54,719 bases of DNA from Desulfobacterales bacterium (GTDB lineage Bacteria; Desulfobacterota; Desulfobacteria; Desulfobacterales; JANQIE01): contig JANQIE010000093.1 in assembly GCA_028282295.1 (NCBI GenBank), positions 1-54,719 of the forward strand. Reading direction: 5' to 3'. Shown here piece after piece: positions 50,099 through 54,719 of this stretch. Each line of letters opens with the position of its first letter. Within the stretch, counting starts at the first letter, position 1. Under the pieces are notes generated by a model, which did no database searches, was not told the DNA's origin, and saw nothing but the letters and a program-made list of their open reading frames with translations. The position numbers were made by a program, and so were the translations under genes.

Positions 50099-52534
50099 TC
50101 AGATCTGCTCTTCCGCCTTTTCCGCCAGCCGGGCGATGCCCACCATGCGTTCACCGGCAAGCATATCAATTAACTTCACGCCTTGAGTGTTGCGGCTGAT
50201 TACCGAAATACTGCGCACGGAAATACGAATCAGCTTGCCCTGATCTGTCATCAGCATCAGATCATGATCGTCATCAACCACCTGAATACCGGTCACCAGG
50301 CCGTTGCGCTCATTGGTTTTGATCGTGATAACGCCCTTGCCGCCACGTTTTTGAACCGGATATTCGTCGATGGAAGTTCGTTTGCCGTAACCGTTTTCCG
50401 TGGCCGCAAAAAGCGTCTGGCCGTGACTCAACACCTCCATGCCCACCAGCCGGTCATCATCGATCAGGGTTATCCCGCGCACGCCTTGGGAGGTTCGGCC
50501 CGAGGCGCGCACATCCGATTCATGGAAACGAATCGATTTGCCCCTGGCCGTGCATAAAAACACGTTCTGGGTGCCGTCGGTAATGTGGGCGGTGATCAGT
50601 TCGTCGTCCGCCACCAGTCCCAACGCGATGATACCACCCAGGCGCGGCCGGCTGAACGCCATCAGATCCGTTTTCTTGATCCGGCCGTTTTTCGTGGCCA
50701 TGATGATATGATAGCCCGGTTCGAACTCGGGCACGGCCAGCACCGTGCTGAGGCGCTCATCCCCCTCGAAATTGAGCAGGTTGACGATGGCCTTGCCCCG
50801 GCTGGCCCGTCCGGCCTGGGGCAGTTCGTACACCTTGCGCCAATAGACCTTGCCTTTGTTGGAGAAAAACAGAAAGGTGTGGTGGGTCGAGGCCACGAAC
50901 AGGTGTTCGACAAAATCCTCGTCCTTGGTCCCCATGGCGGTCTTGCCCTTGCCGCCCCGGCGCTGGCTTTGGTACAGCGTGATCGGATTACGCTTGACGT
51001 AGCCCCCCTTGGATATGGTCACCACCATATCTTCCTCGACAATCATATCCTCCAGAGTGATTTCATCCGTCTCTTCCACGATCTCGGTCAACCGTTCATC
51101 GCCGAACTCGTTTTTGATCTCAAGCAGTTCCTCTTTGGCAATGTCCAGGATCAGTTTCTCACTGGCCAGAATTTCCCGATACCGGGCAATATCCTGCAGC
51201 ACCTGCTCATAATCCCGGATAATCTTGTCCCGCTCAAGGCCGGTGAGCTTCTGCAACCGCATATCCAAAATCGCCTGGGCCTGGATTTCACTCAGCTCAA
51301 ACCGGCTCACCAGACCGGCCTTGGCTTCGGCCGGACTCTTGGAGGCGCGGATCAGGGCCACAACCTCATCCAGGTTGTCCAGGGCGATCTTCAACCCCTC
51401 CAAAATATGGGCCCGCTCCTCGGCCTTGCGCAATTCAAAGCGGGTACGGCGTGTGATGATTTCCTTACGATGCAGAATAAAATGATGCAGGATCTCTTTC
51501 AGGTTCAACAACTCCGGACGATTATCGACCACCGCCAGGAAAATAATCCCGAAGCTCATCGCCATCTGGGTATGTTTATGCAGTTGATTCAACACCACGT
51601 CCGCAACCGCATCTTTTTTGAGGCCGAACACAATCCGCATCCCCTCGCGGTCGGACTCGTCCCGCGCAAACCGAATCCCCTCGATCTGCTTGTCCTTGAC
51701 CAGATGGGCAACCTTTTCGATTAAACGGGCTTTGTTGACCTGGTAGGGAAGCTGCGTCACAACAATATTTTCGGTATTGTTCGACTTGTCGGTTTCAAAC
51801 ATTGAACGGGCGCGCATCTTGATAATGCCGCGCCCGTTGTTGTAGGCGTTGTGAATACCGCTACGGCCGTAAATCTGGCCGGCAGTTGGGAAATCGGGAC
51901 CGGGGATGATCTCGATCAACTCACGGATCGAAATATCAGGGTTGTCGATCAGGGCCACAAGCGCGTCGACAATCTCACTCAAGTTGTGCGGCGGGATATT
52001 GGTGGCCATCCCCACGGCAATGCCGCTGGAACCATTGACCAGCAGGGAGGGTACGCGGGCCGGCAAGACAGCGGGCTCACTGAGCGATTCATCGTAGTTG
52101 GGAATGAAATCAACGGTTTCCTTGTCCAGGTCCGCCAACATCTGGTGGGCCAGTTTCATCATGCGCACTTCAGTGTAACGCATGGCCGCCGGCGGATCGC
52201 CGTCGACCGAGCCGAAGTTACCCTGACCGTCCACCAGCGGATAACGCAAGGAAAAATCCTGAGCCATGCGGACAATGGTATCATAGACCGCCGTGTCGCC
52301 ATGGGGATGGTATTTACCGATGACATCACCGACCACACGGGCGCTTTTCTTGTAGGGCTTGTTAAAATCGTTACGCAGTTCGCGCATGGCGAACAACACC
52401 CGCCGGTGCACCGGTTTCAGGCCATCACGCACGTCCGGCAGGGCGCGTCCGATGATGACGCTCATGGCGTAATCGAGATAGGATTTTTTCATCTCCTTCT
52501 CGATGCTGATTTCATAATCTTCGTTCAATTGCAT
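50099..52534 (-). CDS. gyrA: DNA gyrase subunit A
   Basis: GyrA is the breakage-reunion subunit of gyrase. The 811-residue protein has the quinolone-binding region [20 protein letters not shown], with Thr81 where E. coli has Ser83 and Asp85 where E. coli has Asp87, and the catalytic tyrosine Tyr120 in [10 protein letters not shown]. The C-terminal pinwheel has GyrA-box-like [14 protein letters not shown] near residue 525, with six blades to the end. Thr at the Ser83 position is natural in several species and is not by itself a resistance marker. A short tail replaces the long acidic tail of E. coli GyrA. It is upstream of gpsA and probably co-transcribed. Confidence 0.97.
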   Translation of the reverse strand: MQLNEDYEISIEKEMKKSYLDYAMSVIIGRALPDVRDGLKPVHRRVLFAMRELRNDFNKPYKKSARVVGDVIGKYHPHGDTAVYDTIVRMAQDFSLRYPLVDGQGNFGSVDGDPPAAMRYTEVRMMKLAHQMLADLDKETVDFIPNYDESLSEPAVLPARVPSLLVNGSSGIAVGMATNIPPHNLSEIVDALVALIDNPDISIRELIEIIPGPDFPTAGQIYGRSGIHNAYNNGRGIIKMRARSMFETDKSNNTENIVVTQLPYQVNKARLIEKVAHLVKDKQIEGIRFARDESDREGMRIVFGLKKDAVADVVLNQLHKHTQMAMSFGIIFLAVVDNRPELLNLKEILHHFILHRKEIITRRTRFELRKAEERAHILEGLKIALDNLDEVVALIRASKSPAEAKAGLVSRFELSEIQAQAILDMRLQKLTGLERDKIIRDYEQVLQDIARYREILASEKLILDIAKEELLEIKNEFGDERLTEIVEETDEITLEDMIVEEDMVVTISKGGYVKRNPITLYQSQRRGGKGKTAMGTKDEDFVEHLFVASTHHTFLFFSNKGKVYWRKVYELPQAGRASRGKAIVNLLNFEGDERLSTVLAVPEFEPGYHIIMATKNGRIKKTDLMAFSRPRLGGIIALGLVADDELITAHITDGTQNVFLCTARGKSIRFHESDVRASGRTSQGVRGITLIDDDRLVGMEVLSHGQTLFAATENGYGKRTSIDEYPVQKRGGKGVITIKTNERNGLVTGIQVVDDDHDLMLMTDQGKLIRISVRSISVISRNTQGVKLIDMLAGERMVGIARLAEKAEEQI

Positions 52535-52646
52535 GGTCTATCCATCCTCAAATAAAAGTCAAAACCACAATCCGCTTTCAGCGCAGGGCATTAACAGCCA
52601 TTGTTTATCTCAAACCCTAGCCCGAAGACGATGCGCCTTGAACAGC

Positions 52647-53810
52647 TCACCCGGACTTGGTTTCCGGTGCCACCAGGTTCTGATAGCTGGCGTGGTAAAT
52701 GTCGGTCAGGGTTAAAAAACCGGTGACCACCAGGGGACCGTAAATGATGCCCAAAATCCCGAACAGATTCAAACCGCCAATAATCGCCAAAAAAACCAGC
52801 AGGGTATGCATCTCGACCCGCGTGCCCACCACTTTAGGCTTGAATAGATACTCGATCCCACCCGACAACACCACATAAAAAATGATGAAAAACACCCCGG
52901 CCCCGACCCGCCCGGCGATCAACAAATAAACGGCCGCCGGGATGAACACCACACCGATACCGACAATCGGCAAAAAAGCCAGAAACGCCATCACCACCCC
53001 CCACAGGATGGCCGAAGGCAACCCGAACAGGGCAAACACCGCTCCGCCCAAAACACCCTGGATCAAACCACCCAAGCCGTTGCCCACCAGAATCGCACCA
53101 GCCATGTCCCTGAACTTGACCCACAGTTTGGTATCCTGATCGTCCGGCAGCGGCGACAAATCGATCAGAAAGCTGAGCAGACGCTCCTTGTCGATAAGCA
53201 AATAAAATGTGATCAGGAGCATCAGGCAAAAATTGATCACGAACTTGACCATGTTTTTCAGTATGCCGGCGGTCAGTTCGACAATATATTGTCCCACGAA
53301 TTGGGCCATATCGCCCAGCGTACTGTTAAGCTGAGCGACGTCAAGCTGCACATTGAAGCGAACCAGAATCTGATTCGCCTTGTCAAAGACCCGGTTGTTT
53401 TCAATAAAACGGCCGATCCGCCGGGCCAGATCCGCATCCGTGGCCAAAACCACCAAGTTGCGGGCCTCATCGGCCACAATGCCCACAAAAAGAGCGATCG
53501 GCACAAACAACACGCAAAAAATGCACACACACGTCAAAAACGAAGCCAGGCCGGGTTGCAACCTGCGGCCCAGCAGTTCATAGAACGGATGGAACACGCC
53601 GGTAACCACCGCGGCGACAATGATCACCGAAATAAACGGCCACAGCAACCAGCCCAAAACCAGACTGGATAAAGTAAACAACACCAGGAAAAACCAGAAT
53701 ATCATATCACGGGAAGCCCGCGCCTGCCCGCCAGCACGCCGCTCTGCGGTATCCTGCCGCGGGTAGGCGGTTTCATTGCGTTCCCGACCATGGTTGCTTG
53801 CTGCGACCAT
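52647..53810 (-). CDS. AI-2E family transporter (PerM-like)
   Basis: A 387-residue polytopic membrane protein of the AI-2E/PerM family (TqsA, YdiK and relatives). It has seven or eight hydrophobic helices, with the family region PSAILWGVVMAFLAFLPIVGIGVVFIPAAVYLLIAG and LFGILGIIYGPLVVTGFLTL at the end. An N-terminal, charged extension of about 35 residues precedes the first helix; the true start might be the internal Met36 (RDMIFWFF). Substrates of the family include autoinducer-2 export and Na+/H+ exchange, so none is assigned. It lies upstream of gyrA with a 112-nt gap. Confidence 0.85.
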   Translation of the reverse strand: MVAASNHGRERNETAYPRQDTAERRAGGQARASRDMIFWFFLVLFTLSSLVLGWLLWPFISVIIVAAVVTGVFHPFYELLGRRLQPGLASFLTCVCIFCVLFVPIALFVGIVADEARNLVVLATDADLARRIGRFIENNRVFDKANQILVRFNVQLDVAQLNSTLGDMAQFVGQYIVELTAGILKNMVKFVINFCLMLLITFYLLIDKERLLSFLIDLSPLPDDQDTKLWVKFRDMAGAILVGNGLGGLIQGVLGGAVFALFGLPSAILWGVVMAFLAFLPIVGIGVVFIPAAVYLLIAGRVGAGVFFIIFYVVLSGGIEYLFKPKVVGTRVEMHTLLVFLAIIGGLNLFGILGIIYGPLVVTGFLTLTDIYHASYQNLVAPETKSG

Positions 53811-53933
53811 CGCGCGATCTACTCCACCCCATCATGATTCCGGTGACGAATATGCCGGATGGACATGACCCAATAACCTGCCCGGCCGATTTTCCGGACG
53901 CCCATCATCAGCGTAAGGCAATCCTCTTCACCC

Positions 53934-53979
53934 AAAAAAAAACGCGATGCGCTGCCATCTTCCGGCAAATCACATCGCG
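53934..53979 (-). terminator. Rho-independent terminator of the small membrane protein gene
   Basis: On the minus strand CGCGATGTG pairs with CGCATCGCG (one G-T wobble) around a loop of 19 bases, followed by nine T bases. It lies 35 nt past the stop of the 51-residue gene. Confidence 0.8.
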
Positions 53980-54014
53980 GCTGGGAATGCACTAAAAAAA
54001 GAAGGGCAAGACTT

Positions 54015-54170
54015 TTATTTGGCAAAAAAACCGCCGGCCACGATCAACAGCAGCGCCTCATAAATAAACACCGGTGTCAGATCATGAAAAATCGCATAAA
54101 CAATACCACCGCCGACAATTACCGGAACCCCGCAAAAAACCAAAATCCCCAATTTTCTGGCTACACTCAT
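54015..54170 (-). CDS. Small membrane protein (51 residues)
   Basis: A short gene on the minus strand, with the ATG at 54168-54170 preceded by AAGGGG. The product is MSVARKLGILVFCGVPVIVG, then GGIVYAIFHDLTPVFIYEAL and LLIVAGGFFAK. Two hydrophobic helices (about 8-27 and 34-50) joined by a short turn form a hairpin-like membrane protein. Its own ribosome-binding site and the terminator just after it make it a credible single gene. I do not know the family. Confidence 0.65.
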   Translation of the reverse strand: MSVARKLGILVFCGVPVIVGGGIVYAIFHDLTPVFIYEALLLIVAGGFFAK

Positions 54171-54312
54171 CGTATTTTTTCCCCTTGAAATAATGCTTAT
54201 AATCGAATGCGATTCAAATCAACTTACCTAACAACAACAACCTGACAAGTAAAGCGAAAAGTGGTAGAAAGACGCTTGAATTTGCTTAAAAAATTATTCG
54301 GGAGCGACACCG

Positions 54313-54623
54313 ATGTGTTTGTTGCTATTCGCCTTTGAAATGCACCCACATTACCGATTGGTACTCGCGGCCAACCGGGATGAATTTTACAACCGGCCCA
54401 CCCGGCCCGCCTCTTTTTGGGAGCAACATCCCGCCATCCTGGCCGGACGCGACCTAAGGGCCGGCGGCACCTGGATGGGGGTGACCCGCACCGGTCGCAT
54501 GGCCGCGCTGACCAACTTTCGCCGGTCGGCTCAACCAACGGCCGATGCCTTATCGCGCGGCCTGCTGGTCGGCGGATTTCTGACCGGCAACACGCCGCCC
54601 AAGGCCTATTTAGAACAAGTCCA
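54313..54623 (+). pseudogene. NRDE/TANGO2-family gene, N-terminal part, cut by a group II intron
   Basis: The frame encodes MCLLLFAFEMHPHYRLVLAANRDEFYNRPTRPASFW, then a GRDLRAGGTWMGVTRTGRMAALTNFR block, the hallmark NRDE and GGTW(M/L)G motifs of the TANGO2 (NRDE) family, whose members are implicated in haem or lipid handling. After about residue 103 (YLEQVQ) family sequence stops, and the frame runs into a different element on the other strand (from about 54624). The usual NRDE protein is about 250 residues, so the C-terminal 60% is missing or displaced beyond the intron. Since the intron is antisense, it cannot be spliced from this mRNA and the gene is probably inactive. Confidence 0.7.
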
Positions 54624-54719
54624 ATCGAGTAGGAGGGGGAGTCGCCTCCCCCGTCCTCTCACACCACCGGGCATACGGTTCCGTACCACGGCGGTTCATG
54701 TTGTACATTGAAGTTTTCG
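54624..54719 (-). mobile_element. Group II intron, 3' end (domains V-VI), antisense, partial
   Basis: On the minus strand the sequence contains GAACCGCCGTGGTACGGAAC and CGTATGCCCGGTGGTGTG, which pair as the domain V hairpin of a bacterial group II intron. Then comes a domain VI-like hairpin (GGGGGAG, GCGA, CTCCCCC) with TCCT, a bulged A, then CTCGAT before the junction near 54624. The bulged A is seven bases from the end, as for the branch point. The rest of the intron (domains I-IV and any reverse transcriptase) lies beyond the window. Confidence 0.8.

Noticed and set aside
52270-52300. GyrA Thr81 as a quinolone-resistance change
   Set aside because: Thr at the Ser83-equivalent position is the normal residue in several bacteria; resistance cannot be inferred.
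53819-54025. Minus-strand frame upstream of the AI-2E transporter gene
   Set aside because: It runs through the terminator of the small membrane protein gene and has no family or start signal.

Overview
The window is a chromosomal segment of a strictly anaerobic, Gram-negative bacterium. The best fit is the Desulfobacterota (Deltaproteobacteria), class Desulfobacteria. This is an inference from gene content and style: the oxygen-independent cobalamin pathway (CbiD, CbiG), outer-envelope genes (MltD and other lipoproteins, dTDP-rhamnose synthesis), an NF038143-like protein, FmdB-type zinc ribbons, DUF3568-like lipoproteins, sigma-54 type promoter sequences, and roughly 58-62% GC in the core genes. 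No 16S rRNA or other decisive marker is present.

Layout. 1-737 (minus): start of tuf preceded by tRNA-Thr(GGT), Gly(TCC), Tyr(GTA) and Thr(TGT), the same order as the E. coli thrU-tyrU-glyT-thrT-tufB operon. 1.4-9.7 kb: MltD, a permuted NlpC/P60-like hydrolase, tRNA-Arg(CCT), a Na+/Ca2+ antiporter, a YeiH-type transporter, an NF038143-like protein and a rare short-chain dehydrogenase/radical-SAM fusion. 10.0-22.1 kb: corrin-ring block cbiA-cbiD-cbiET-cbiF, interrupted by rfbA-rfbC-rfbD and a U32 protein, then cbiG-cobJ-(cobO tail remnant)-cobQ. Most junctions are 1-4 nt overlaps. 22.1-24.5 kb: an AT-rich accessory patch with a histidine phosphatase facing a minus-strand operon of nucleotidyltransferase, HTH protein and HIT hydrolase. 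25.0-31.4 kb: PspA-like protein, polytopic membrane protein, M48 metallopeptidase, cobalt-type CDF exporter and a protein with two ribbon-helix-helix-like segments. 31.7-34.9 kb: cobU, cobS, cbiB and a cbiR-like gene (nucleotide-loop assembly and remodelling). 35-46 kb: TPR, PHP, FHA and PilZ proteins, a candidate sigma-54 small RNA, a zinc ribbon, Usp, lipoprotein, lipase, PBP1A and an acetyltransferase, with three members of a small inverted-repeat element family. 46.7-54.2 kb (minus): TVP38-like protein, pgk, a Cys-rich protein, gpsA, gyrA, an AI-2E transporter and a 51-aa membrane protein. 54.3 kb to the end: an NRDE/TANGO2-family gene cut by the 3' end of an antisense group II intron.

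How the genes work together. Twelve genes cover much of anaerobic adenosylcobamide synthesis: ring methylation and contraction (CbiF, CbiG, CobJ, CbiD, CbiET), amidation (CbiA, CobQ), aminopropanol attachment (CbiB), activation (CobU) and final assembly (CobS). CbiR adds a salvage/remodelling function. CbiK, CbiL, CbiC, CbiJ, CobT and an intact CobO are not in the window. RfbACD supply dTDP-L-rhamnose, but RfbB is missing here.

The items most worth a second look are: (i) the NTase/HTH/HIT operon, an undescribed-looking module whose NTase keeps an exact GS-x10-DxD motif; (ii) a perfectly spaced -24/-12 promoter driving a ~79-nt terminated RNA with an anti-Shine-Dalgarno stretch; (iii) the SDR-radical SAM fusion; (iv) the cobO C-terminal remnant kept in frame between cobJ and cobQ; (v) the palindromic mobile-element family; and (vi) the PspA/membrane protein/M48 module with a possible sigma-54 promoter and operator.
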